A DNA stretch of 64,000 nt from Eucommia ulmoides (taxonomy: Eukaryota > Streptophyta > Magnoliopsida > Garryales > Eucommiaceae): positions 3,410,001 to 3,474,000 of the forward strand of contig CM028336.1 in the NCBI GenBank assembly GCA_016647705.1, read 5' to 3'. Both the position numbers and the translations under genes were made by a program. Positions 24,450-33,969 of this stretch are shown here, piece by piece (the first letter of the stretch is position 1; the number at the start of each line of letters is the position of its first letter). The notes beneath the pieces were generated by a model that saw only the letters and a program-made list of their open reading frames with translations, was not told where the DNA came from and ran no database searches.

Positions 24450-25050
24450 ACAGTTAGGTTCACGTTCCACATTGATTATATGAGAGTGCTTAAACCAAGT
24501 CAAAAGAGCTACTCCACTTAATACCATGTGATTTTGAGATGAAACATTCTAACATGCTATCAGAGTCAAGATTATAGAAATACGTCTATCATTATCTCGT
24601 AATCAAATCATTCGTGCAAACCGAGAGTTACATTTAAAGACGGATGTTAAATTCTTATCTCACATTAATTACATGAGAGTGCTCAAATCTTGTTGTGATT
24701 ATGAGTGGGTTGAATGTTAATTAGAGCGCTTCTTTGATGTTCTGATATAATAGTCTCAAATGATAGAGAGCACCTTTGTCGGTTTTGATTGAGTCTCTAA
24801 ATTGTAATGTTTTAATAGAGTTGGAGTCCTAGACCAAGATGTCTTATTTTTTGGTGTCGCCTTGGAGCTCTTGTAAGGTTTAGTGGTAACTTTGTTATGC
24901 TGTAGTAAGGGAGTCTCCTCCCCTCTGCTCACTATTAATATATATGGCGTATTGTTATAAAAAAAAAAAAAAAGTGTCCAAACCGTTGTATAAATCAAAG
25001 AAGCTACTCTACTTTATATTATATGGTTTTGAGTTGGAATCTCCTAATAG
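24450..25050 (+). mobile_element. TRIM (terminal-repeat retrotransposon in miniature) with nested retroposon, copy 1
   Basis: The first terminal repeat (about 24450-24554) ends in TCTAACA and is followed directly by TGCTATCAGAGTC, a primer-binding site of the initiator-Met tRNA type. After about 90 internal bases ending in the purine-rich AAAGACGGA, the second terminal repeat starts (about 24645). It matches the first (ATGAGAGTGCT ... GAGCTACTCCACTT ... TTTTGAG) but is interrupted after GTGCTCAAATC by a retroposon (24690-24974) and resumes at GTGTCCAAACC. Equivalents lie at about 36633-37205 and 48310-48925. A TRIM has no coding capacity. Confidence 0.7.
24690..24974 (+). mobile_element. Short retroposon (SINE or LINE 3' end) nested in the TRIM, copy 1
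   Basis: About 285 bases ending in an A-run (24959-24974) interrupt the second TRIM repeat. The flanks AGTGCTCAAATC and AGTGTCCAAACC look like an aged 12-base target duplication. The body has no frame. Its pyrimidine-rich 3' part (GTAAGGGAGTCTCC, CTATTAATATATATGG) is like the 3' UTR of plant LINEs. Equivalents are at 36872-37128 and 48543-48847. Confidence 0.65.
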
Positions 25051-25150
25051 AAACTAAACTGAAAAAATAACATAAATTAACCAGGATCACAAACCTAGTA
25101 ATACAAGTGGAAAGTACAAACTTACACATAAAGAGGCAATATAAAATGAG

Positions 25151-25393
25151 TTGCTTGTAAATGTACATAATCTTTTCTCTCTCATTTCATGCTTCATCTA
25201 CAAAACTTCACTCCAAGAAGCTTCACAATCTCGTCTTAACGCCGACACAGACGTCGTCGTTAATTCTGAAGACAACTCAGTACGCAAAACTCGTCGTTGT
25301 AAGATTTTGAGGAATATTAATTCTGAGGACAACTCAGTACATGAAACTCGTCACTATAAGATTTTGAGGAATATTTGCCGTCCGAAATGGTAA
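25151..25393 (+). CDS. Uncertain 80-codon open frame with internal 57-bp tandem repeat, copy 1
   Basis: ATG to TAA is open in all three copies (80 aa each). The C-terminal half is a direct duplication: NSEDNSVRKTRRCKILRNI followed by NSEDNSVHETRHYKILRNI, encoded by two 57-base units (25262-25318 and 25319-25375). I recognise no family. It lies just 3' of the bHLH gene on the opposite strand and may be its 3' flank or an old gene fragment. A minus-strand frame is also nearly open in the copies, so conservation of this frame is weak evidence for translation. Confidence 0.25.
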   Translation: MLVNVHNLFSLISCFIYKTSLQEASQSRLNADTDVVVNSEDNSVRKTRRCKILRNINSEDNSVHETRHYKILRNICRPKW

Positions 25394-25530
25394 AGGCTAT
25401 CGAAACACACTAGCTATAGCCTTTATGCATTCCTCAAACATAGGAGATCTTATTTCACTTTTCATGGCCGTTGTAGAGCATGTCATGTTCTTGCAACTAG
25501 GGTTTATAGCTGACAGACGCTTACAGCATG

Positions 25531-27265
25531 TTATTTTGAATCTAATTCTTGGTTAATCACCAGAGTCAGCTTTTCTTGCAGTGTAGACAGATCAACGTGT
25601 GTCAAATCATCAACCTGCAACAATAATTATTCTTTAAAATTTAGCAAAAGCAAGAGAAAAGGCAAATAACAAGAACAATCGAAGATGTAAATCGAAACCT
25701 TGTTTAGGTTCGAACTTAAAACTATATGATGGTAAGTAGAGTAACTTTTTTGACTTATATAGTGATTTGGGTACGTTCATGTAATCGATGTGAGATAGAA
25801 ATCTAACATCCGTCTTTAAATAGAATCCCCAGTTTGTAAGAATAATTTGACTACGAAGTAAATGTGTAACCGCCGGCTTGCACGAATGATTTGACTACGA
25901 GTGAATGAGAGCTGAAATCCATAATTTTGGCTCTAATACCATGTTAGAAAAATTAAAAGACAGAATATTGAAAGAGAATACGAGACAACTGTATTGATTG
26001 ATGTGCATATATATTAACAATTACCTCGGATTGAATGGTGTGAAACATCCTTTGATTTGATGTGGTGGAAACGCAATTGACAACATCAAGTCCTTCATCA
26101 ACCAAAGTTCGAAGAACTCTTGATAGAACAAACACTCTTTCCTTTGTCAAGACACTGCTTATCAATATCTCAAAACCACCCAAGCATGAGCTAACACGAA
26201 CACACATGGGCAAAGAACAGTCTGAGTTTCCTTTAATGGTGGGGCAAAAAACACTTGAATCAGCCAACTTCTTTATCTCATCTCTCTTGATTCCCAGCTC
26301 TTTGATGTTGTTCTTGAGGTGCTTTATGTAATGCACAGCCCCATGCATGTGATCGGATATCGAACGTTTTCCCTGAAACACCATATAAATCACATACCAA
26401 GTAATTAAACAGTGATCAGAGTGCATATTTGAAAATTTTGGTAAATATTTATTGAAAATACTCTTGATTTTTAAAGCAAAGGAGAGAGAGAGAGAGAGAG
26501 AGATCAAAGGATTGTTGAGATTAGGTGAGTTTCATTCATGGGCATATAAGTAAACCAGCAAAACCTTAAAAATCAAACATGAGACAGAGAGCAATAGTCT
26601 CCGAGAAATCAAAGGATTGTCTAGATAAAGTGACTTTCATTCATGGGCGTTTATGTAAACCAGTAAAACCTCAAAAATAAGGAAAGAGAGAGAGAGAGAG
26701 AGAGTTTCCTAGAAATAGAGAGAGTGCAATAGTCTCCGAGAAATCAAAGCATTGTCGAGATAAAGTGACTTTCATTCATGGGCGTTCATGTAAACCAGTA
26801 AAACCTCAAAAATCAGAGAGAGAGAGAGAGAGAGTTTCCTAGAAAACAAAGGAATTTAAGATCAGATGAGTTTCATTCATGGGCATAACCGTATAAGCCA
26901 ACAAAATCGAAAAAAAAAAAAAAATTCAAGAGAGAGAAAAATAGGGTTTTCTTCACCTTGATATACTCAAGAGGGAGTAGTGACCTAAGAGACGCATAAA
27001 GCGTAGCCATCTCCTGCCTCCTTTGCCTCTCAATTTCCCTACGCATAATCCTCTTCTCCTTGTTATTCTCTTTCAAATCCCCATAATCGTCTCTTCTCCG
27101 CCTCCTTTTCCCATTATTATTAATAATAATACTGCTGTCCAGCACTGATGAAGCAGGATCACCCATGGCCAGATCTTGTTCCTTGGCCGGTGGTTGGAAA
27201 GAAATAGAGGAGGGCATCTGATTGTACACCAGCTCATCATGATCACTTTGATTAGAAAAAAACAT
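25531..27265 (-). CDS. bHLH transcription factor (bHLH36/118/120 type), copy 1
   Basis: Three exons on the minus strand: 27265-26957, 26372-26025 and 25614-25531, both introns phase 0. Donors are ATCAAG/GTGAAG and CCGAG/GTAATT; acceptors are GTTTCAG/GGAAAA and TTGCAG/GTTGAT. The product is 246 aa. Residues 1-60 are variable and acidic/polar with a basic GKRRRRR stretch at 52-58. The bHLH domain spans about 69-125: basic region [17 protein letters not shown], helix 1 [17 protein letters not shown], and helix 2 starting [16 protein letters not shown]. The exon 1/2 junction falls in the loop, as usual for this group. Residues about 145-240 ([19 protein letters not shown] ... [14 protein letters not shown]) fit the ACT-like region common in these proteins. 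Oddity: residue 75, normally the E-box-contacting His5, is Arg here (codon CGT, CAT in copies 2 and 3); Glu9 (E79) and Arg13 (R83) are kept. Expected nuclear, acting as a dimer; targets unknown. Confidence 0.9.
25690..25945 (-). mobile_element. TRIM remnant in intron 2 of bHLH copy 1 (also 37850-38102 and 49560-49822)
   Basis: On the minus strand CTAACA is followed by TGGTATTAGAGCC, a Met-tRNA primer-binding site. Further on come GCTTGCACGAATG-type internal words, then AAAGACGGATGTTA and a terminal-repeat match (CACATCGATTACATG ... GTTACTCTACTTA). It is the same family as 24450-25050, in gene orientation. The 5' terminal repeat is missing or reduced to a few bases. Copies 2 and 3 carry about 90 extra bases between the primer site and exon 2. 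Confidence 0.6.
26478..26935. repeat. Intron 1 minisatellite of bHLH copy 1 (also 38690-39175 and 50445-50925)
   Basis: Four units of about 105-135 bases fill most of intron 1. Each has a GA run, AGAAATCAAAGGATTGT, then TTTCATTCATGGGC (at 26531, 26637, 26772 and 26874) and AAACCAGTAAAACC. GA-run length varies between units and between the three genes. The last unit runs to the 5' splice region of the intron. The array predates the triplication because all copies have the same number of units. Confidence 0.8.
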
Positions 27266-27319
27266 TTTTTTTTTTTCTAGGAAAAAAAAGTGATCTTCAA
27301 GGATTGTTGAAACCTAGCT

Positions 27320-27327
27320 CTATATAG
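27320..27327 (-). promoter_or_regulatory. TATA-like box of bHLH copy 1
   Basis: CTATATAG on the minus strand, 55 bases upstream of the ATG. Compared with copies 2 and 3, about 12 bases (AACTCAGATTTC on the plus strand) next to the box are missing. Confidence 0.5.
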
Positions 27328-27449
27328 TTTGTGAATGAATTTGATAAAGGAGAAGATTTGTATAAGATCTTTCAATGGCCAAGATTCCTGCCATTTATCT
27401 TATAAATTAACAAGATAATCATATGATTAAGAATTTAAAAATGGCAAAG

Positions 27450-28125
27450 GGATAAATTGCACTTTGTACCCTTAAAGTTCACACTTGGTTGTAATTTTCT
27501 ACCCTCAAGTTTCAATACACTGCCCGAAAATTGCACAACACACGCAAACACGAATTATTGGATATGTGGGGGGATATCCCTATCAATAATTATCTAGCAA
27601 ATGGTGATATTATGTATAAAAACTCAGATAGAAGATATTTTCCAGAATCCAGGGATAACGCCCGTATAATCAAGCTCATCTCATGCCCTTGTCAGTACCG
27701 AAAGTATAGAAGTGGGAATGTTGTCACTAGAACGGACCACACAAATAGGGGTGACCTATGCATAGTCATTCTGGGACAACAGACAAAAAACGACACCTTA
27801 ACTAAGACAAGTCACCGCAGATTTCACATCAGTGCATAAATAAAACAAGGAAACCTAATAACATGTACACCTATCAGTTAGGTTCCACTAATTTGACCAC
27901 TTTACGTTAGTCCTATCTCTTTCTTTACAGATGTTGGGGAGGCATAAGTATCGAATCCCGACCAAAATTTCACCAAGAAATGCTATTTTACGATAGAATC
28001 TTGAACAAAATTTTCCAATTTTTTTTTTCTCAATTTATAAAGTTTGAAATGAAATTTGATTAATAACTAAAAGTTCAGAGTGCAAAGTGAAACATAATGT
28101 AAACTTCAAGTTTCAAATTATTGTT
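27450..28125. mobile_element. Possible TIR element upstream of bHLH copy 1, with a 102-codon open frame
   Basis: The left part GCACTTTGTACCCTTAAAGTT is roughly mirrored on the right by TCACTTTGCACTCTGAACTTT on the opposite strand, suggesting long degenerate TIRs. Inside, 27531-27839 is open (MHNTRKHELLDMWGDIP...) and similar frames exist in copies 2 (39834-40115) and 3 (51493-51798, altered C-terminus because of a deletion). I do not recognise the peptide. Target duplication was not found, so the element call is weak. Confidence 0.35.
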
Positions 28126-28550
28126 GTTGTTTAAATAAAATATTAATGATGACAAGTTTGGGAAAGTAGATTAAAGAAGGTGAAAGCTACTAAGCTGTGA
28201 AGCAAATATTATTATTATTTTAACATATTTTATTATTTTTTATTTTTCCATGGCTTCCTCATGCTTATTGCTTACACTGTTCGTATACACAAATTTGACC
28301 CCAGCCGTTTATATTCACACTTGGTTGGTCAACATTTGAAGCCCAAATGTCTCTTATCAATAATTGTAGGGTTAATTACAAGATCTTTCCATGAAAAAGT
28401 TTTTTATTTTTATTTTTTAAAATTTTTTTTTGAAGTAAGAGGCGGATAACGAGGTGTCTTGAGGACAAAACTACCGAATACACCTTAAAAAGCATGTTAC
28501 ACATTAATCCTTTTTTTTGTCGACAATTTTACGTCTCCGTACTTTTAAAT

Positions 28551-28665
28551 ATAATACAAAATCGTGTTATATTCAACACGATCTCATGTTAAATATAGCA
28601 CGAGATCGTGTTATATTCTACTTCCGTTCAGAATATAACACGAGATCATTCAGAATATAACCGCA
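28551..28665. repeat. AT-rich palindrome cluster, copy 1 (also 40844-40950 and 52288-52398)
   Basis: The word ATCGTGTTATATT and its complement AATATAACACGAGAT alternate several times within about 110 bases, so several alternative hairpins can form. The middle reads CGATCTCATGTTAAATATAG. Confidence 0.7.
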
Positions 28666-29740
28666 GCTCCACTCACCGCTGTTCAACTCTACCAAGCCAC
28701 CCCCAATTGCACTGCCACCCTTTCGAACAACATCACAAAAAACCAATCTTCGTCTCTCACCTTCACTCACATATATGCTCCACAACTGCTACAGTTCCAG
28801 ATCTGATATGAGTGAATACATGGCTCACCCGAACCACTTGGAAGCTGTCAAGTCACTAGTCCACTCTTCGGTCTGGTACAGATTTGGTCACGACAGCTAG
28901 ATATGGCCACGACTTGAGAGAGAGAGAGAGAGAGTCTGAGGGGCGGCGATGATGAAGAAGCGACGATGGCGACGAGCAACACAAGAGAGAGAACAGTGGC
29001 GACAGGCGGCTGTGTAGGGACGGCGAGAAGCAGCTGTGCCGCGGCAGTATTTGACACAAATGATGACCGAACTGTTGGAGTCGCTCTGAGAAAAAAAAAA
29101 TGCATATTATTATTGTCTGATTACTAGATGATGTCCTATCTTATAAGAAGGATTACTTGGTAATTCTATATGTACATCCCTTTTTCCTGAACGTACAATT
29201 CCATTAAAATAATCCAAATTATTTTGAAATTATTTTTTTACTTTTTTTATTTATTTATAGAAATTTAGATTTAAATTAATCGAAGGGGAAGGATCACCCT
29301 AACTACAAATCTTAAAAGTTCGCAATGTAACCCACAAGACTCAATAGGTCACTTTACAAATACACACCAAATACTCCACAGCACATGAAGGAATGTATAT
29401 AAACCAATGTTTTCAAAGATTAACCGTGATTTACAATTATAGTAAGCGTTCTTTTAGTCTAACTGGGATGAGAGTTGGGCCAGTGCTAAATGCAAGCGGG
29501 TGCGAATGGTACCATTTTGAGCAACTACAGAAGCGTAAGTAATTAAAGGTTGCTCTTCAATCTCAACACAATAAACCTACAGATTGTCAATCGAGTCGCA
29601 TCAGTTATATGCCACGAGGTCCCTATATATAGACAAGGGGACAAGTGAATGATCGCCTGCTTCTGATTTGTTGGAAGGGCTCCAAAATTGCAAGGTATCC
29701 CAAAATACTTCTTAACACCCCTAACCGAATTTAAAATAAC
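28666..29740. other. Non-coding part of unit copy 1 between palindromes and insertion
   Basis: Contains a GA run (28915-28935) and a GC-richer stretch (28850-29060). Frames on both strands stay open through the latter, but they are disrupted or absent in copy 2. No gene is recognised. Confidence 0.5.
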
Positions 29741-30036
29741 TTTATTATTTTAACATATTTTATTATTTTTTATTTTTCCATGGCTTCCTCATGCTTATTG
29801 CTTACACTGTTCGTATACACAAATTTGACCCCAGCCGTTTATATTCACACTTGGTTGGTCAACATTTGAAGCCCAAATGTCTCTTATCAATAATTGTAGG
29901 GTTAATTACAAGATCTTTCCATGAAAAAGTTTTTTATTTTTATTTTTTTAAATTTTTTTTTGAAGTAAGAGGCGGATAACGAGGTGTTCTGAGGACAAAA
30001 CTACCGAATACACCCCTAACCGAATTTAAAATAACT
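29741..30036 (+). repeat. Copy 1-specific 296-bp insertion duplicating 28211-28484
   Basis: The sequence TTATTTTAACATATTTTATT to CTACCGAATACACC repeats 28211-28484 almost exactly. At its right end a second copy of CCTAACCGAATTTAAAATAA resumes the original sequence. Copies 2 and 3 run straight through (41715 and 53393) without it. Confidence 0.85.
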
Positions 30037-30610
30037 TTATTTTTTTTAACCATTAATTTTCTTAAACTTGAACTACCCCCACCCCTGCCCCTGCCGTCCC
30101 CACCTCGCTTTTCTCTTTCTCCTCCTCCTCCCTTCTTCTATCTCATAGATCCAAAGCGAGGACAGGATGAGGGAACCAGAAGGTTGGAGGAACCAGAGGT
30201 GGTTTTTTTTGGGGGGGAGGGGGGAGAGAGACAGAGAGAGAAAAATTCAACGTCGATGATTTCACCGAAAGTTGTACTCGCCTATGAAGAAGGAAAAGAG
30301 AAGAAAGTGTAAAAAATAAAAAGTTAAAGGAATATATGTATATTAAAAAGTAAAATAGTAATTGAATTAAATATTTTTTATTTCGTTCTTTCAAAGGTAG
30401 TAGGGTTAGCAAAGTGGAGTCGTATGACTTTCTTTTATAAATCTCTCCAATTGGAGAGAAAAGTAGTATATTTGCTTTTTAAAGAAATTTCTCACTATTT
30501 CTCCAATTTTTTTTCCTCCTCTTTACTTTCCCTTTTTAAAATATCAGAAATAACGAAAAAGAAAAAAAATAAAAAATCTCTTCATTTCATTTGATCCAAA
30601 CGGACCTTTA

Positions 30611-31312
30611 CGGCATGCTTGGTTGGACGGAATTGAGGCGGAATGGAATCGTCATTCTGCCCTCGATTCTCATTCCGTTGTTTGGTTTTCCAATAGAATC
30701 AATTTTGTGATTATATTGGAATGAAAACCAAATGAATGAGATTCTATTTGAAATTGGTTGAAATGAAGTCCAGCTCAATGAAATTAAAACTAAAATTACA
30801 AAATAAAAAAATCGTTGCTTATCCAGTCAATTCCAGAAATTAGAGAATAGAAACAGAAAATTGAGAATAAAAACAGAAATTAGAGAATAGAAAATTAAAA
30901 ATTGAAAATAGAAACTGAAAATTGAGAATAGAAAATGAAAATTGAATGAAATAGTAAAATATAATAAAATGTGAGAATGAATGAAATAGTGAAATATAAT
31001 AAAATTTTATTATAAGGACATAATGAGAATTTTATTATATTTCACTAATCTATTACTTCCTTCATTTCATACCAACCAAACAAATGAATGAAATAGTAAT
31101 TTTATTGACAATTTCATTTCATTCGTTCTCTCATTCCATTACTTCTTTCATTCCAGTTTACTTTTATTATATTTTGTTTAACCAAACGAGCCAACCAAAC
31201 AAGTGAATGAAATAGTGATTCCATTGACAATTTCATTTCATTCGTTCTCTTATTCCATTATTTCTTCCATTCCAATTTACTTTTATTATATTTTGTTTAA
31301 CCAAACGAGCCA
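30611..31312. mobile_element. MITE with GGC(A/T)(C/T)G(C/T)TTGGTT-type ends, copy 1
   Basis: The left end CGGCATGCTTGGTTGG mirrors the right end TGGCTCGTTTGGTTAA on the other strand. The interior repeats GAATAGAAA/GAAAATTGA words and has internal inverted copies of ATTCATTCGTT. No frame. Equivalents occur at about 42307-42922 and 53998-54601. The superfamily is not certain because the target duplication is unclear. Confidence 0.6.
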
Positions 31313-31516
31313 TAAATATACATGGACTTTATTGGACCAACCCGAAGTACTGAAAAGACATATTACTTTTTTTTTTGTGCAATAATACTCTTTAAAAAAA
31401 CACTATTTATTTTCATCAGTCGTCCCCCTCATCTCAAGGTAGTGGGCCGACATCAACAACAATGGTTGTTGGGAATGAATTTTATGGGTATATTAATAAA
31501 GTTAGTATTTTTTTAA

Positions 31517-32170
31517 GAGAGAAGTACATTTTAAATCCTTTAGATATTAGCACATTTCTAAATGGTCTCTCTCAGGTTTCATTTAAATTTTCTAGGTATC
31601 AGCACATTTTTATTTAATCCTTCTGTTAGAAATTCTGTCAAAACTAACAGAATTTGAGGACAAATGTGTCATTTCACATTTTTTTTCATTTTCTAATATT
31701 TTTTCTTTTCTTTTTTTGTTTGATTTTTCTCTCTCTCACACTCAACTCTCCATCTCTTTCCCTTCATCCTCCCTCCCTCCATCTCCCCGCTACCCCCTGT
31801 TACGGGGCTAGAACCATCCTCGAAACAGGGGGTTGTTCCACCCCCTGTAACGGGGGAGATCCACCCCCGAAACGGGAGGTGGTTCACCCCCATAACAAGG
31901 GGTGGCAGTAAGATGTAGGGAGAGAGAAAGGGAGGGAGGGGGACGGAGCGTGAGAGAGAGAAATCAAGAAAAAAAATATGAAAAAATGAAAAAAAAAAAG
32001 TGAAATGACACATTTGCCCTTCAATTCTGTTAGTTTTGACAGAATTTCTAATAGAATGACAAAATAAAAATGTGCTGATACTTAGAGAATTTAAAATGAA
32101 ATGCTCAAACGAAGAGGGACCATTTAGAAATATGTCAATACCTAGAGGGTTTAAAATGTACTTTTTCCTC
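31517..32170. mobile_element. Foldback MULE-type MITE with 9-bp target duplication, copy 1
   Basis: The 9-base word TTTTTTTAA flanks both ends (31508-31516 and 32171-32179). The arms are mirror images for about 220 bases: GTACATTTTAAA at each tip, then TTTCTAAATGGTC, GTATCAGCACATTTTTATTT, CTGTCAAAACTAACAGAATT and GTGTCATTTCAC. The centre (31790-31910) is GC-rich with several nested inverted words such as CCCCCTGTTACGGGG and CCCCCTGTAACGGGGG. There is no coding capacity; apparent frames are artefacts. The long palindrome and 9-base duplication point to a Mutator-type foldback. Confidence 0.8.
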
Positions 32171-32225
32171 TTTTTTTAAATAACTAGGAGAGGAGACGTG
32201 TACCCGTTGGAGGGAATAATTTAAT

Positions 32226-32855
32226 GGGTTTATACCAAAGATCTCCCCTGTAGTTTACCTTTATACCAGAAACTCTCCTTGTCCTTTGACGAATATCAGT
32301 CAACTCCATTAACCAATATTTATGTGTGAAAATACCATTTTACCCCTTATTTTTTTTATCATCTATTATAAAACGAAATAAATTCTAAGTGAAAGTACTG
32401 AAATACCCCCCTTGATTTCCACACAAAATATCAAGGGGGTTACTCAGATCAAGCTGATTGTCCGTAGTTTGGGACATGGAAGTGAGACAAAGAGAAAGTT
32501 CGGAGTTCATTGAGAGAAAGAGAGAGGAAGGGTGGTGGCGGCGGCGGCGAAGGAGGAAGGTCGTTCGATCGTACATTCGTAGAGAGAAAGAGCGAGAGGA
32601 AGCTGTGTTCCAAATTCGAAATCCGATCGTGAAATACGAAATCGTCAGAGAACTTCAAGGTCGTCGGCGGTTGATTGGTTTCGTCGTCATCGTCATTGTC
32701 GAAGGAGGAAGGTCATCCGATCGTAGATTCGTAGAGAGAGAGAGAGAGAGAGTTGTGTTTGGAATTCGAAATCCAATCGTGAAATCCGAAATCGTCAGAG
32801 AACTTCAAATTCGATCGTGAAATTCGAAATTGGTTGTTATGGCAGGTAAATGTTT
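32226..32855 (+). mobile_element. Truncated left end of a MULE, copy 1
   Basis: Starts with GGGTTTATACCAAAG after the target-site word ATAATTTAAT and matches the left 470 bases of the complete element at 56223-58278. It contains an extra internal duplication of about 170 bases (GAAGGAGGAAGGTC to AACTTCAA, twice). It stops at ATGGCAGGTAAATGTTTGATTTT, where unit copy 2 begins. It keeps the start exon and splice donor of the transposase remnant but nothing beyond. Confidence 0.85.
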
Positions 32856-33969
32856 GATTTTGTGAGCATTTAATAGAGATTTTAATGATGTGAATTGAGA
32901 ATGAATGAAAATGTAAGAAACATATTTATTGAGCTCTCATTCATTCTCAAGTTTTGTCTTCCACTTTTAATATATAATATTGTTTAGTTGAGTCTAAATT
33001 ATTTGATTAGGTTTTACTTGTATTTAAGTCTCATGGTCAATGTTCCTTTATATATTTCTGGTCACATAATTTGAATTAAAGTTTGCATCGTCGGTCATCC
33101 TCTGTCGTTGCTAGCTGTCCCCCCGCCGTCGGATTTCAAGCTTCCAGTTACTAGCTGCCGGAATTATTTTTAGCTAGATGTAACTATTTTTAAGTGTATA
33201 TATATTTTTTTTACTATATTCTTACTTACACGTAACTATTTTTAGCGTATATTTTCAAGTGTATTTTTAGTTACATTTTAATATATTTTTTAATTTCAAT
33301 TTTTAGTATGATTTTTAGGTACCTTCAAGTGATTTTTCAATGATTAGCAACTAAAAATTAGCTGAATATAATTAAAAAATATTACTAAAAAAATTAGTAA
33401 GGTAACTAATAAAACTTGTGACAAATAACCTTTCAGCTATCAACGGTGGCCAAAATCCAAGGCAAAATCCAAAGGCTAGAGTCTTGTGGGCGTCAACAGC
33501 GGGACAATGATTGGCAACACAACCCTTAATTTGCATGAACTCTAATATATGTGACTAAAGTAAAGCAATTTTTTATTTTTTATTTTTTATTTTTATGTAA
33601 TTATAAAAAAACAAAATCTCAATTTTAGAAGTAGATACCACCCAAGCCCAATATACATGATCTGATGGGCCCATTGATCCAGGCTTATGAATATATGTTC
33701 AAATTAAAATAGAGCCCAAACTACTTATGCGGGCCCAAAACAGGCTCTATTAGCTAATTATGAATGGGCCAGATTTTTTTAATTTGCCTCTATTACTGGA
33801 CTCGTGTCTAAACAATACTCTTGTACGGCACGTCAGCCTTCCGTTGTGAATATTTTGTCAAGCCACAAGATATTCTCTGTTGTCGTTTGCTACTCGATTC
33901 CGACTTTAGCTCAGTGAGGGAAAGACTCTGGTGCACGACATTGAAAATTGCTTCAATGACTCGACCTTG

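Larger units (their letters stand above)
20576..32855. repeat. Tandem unit copy 1 (12.28 kb) of a three-copy segmental array
   Basis: From the GATTTT at 20576 the sequence is collinear with 32856-44517 and 44518-56685, with only small indels and base changes. The unit contains, in order: the inverted repeat, a TA microsatellite, a TRIM with nested retroposon, an 80-codon open frame, the bHLH gene (minus), a palindrome cluster, a MITE, a foldback element, and the left 630 bases of a MULE. Specific to copy 1: a TA tract of about 100 bases (23777-23868), the insertion at 29741-30036, and about 75 extra bases near 29440-29520. Confidence 0.95.

Noticed and set aside
26478..26935. Regularly spaced repeats, CRISPR-like at first glance
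   Set aside because: Units are about 105-135 bases without unique spacers, lie in a plant intron and are separated by GA tracts; this is a minisatellite.
28848..29105. 85-codon minus-strand frame with a hydrophobic stretch, also in copy 3
   Set aside because: The segment is deleted in copy 2, the C-terminus is a GA microsatellite translation, and the two surviving versions differ in frame length.
31654..32013. Frames of 85-106 codons on both strands
   Set aside because: They lie across the foldback element; its inverted arms produce mirror-image frames on both strands.
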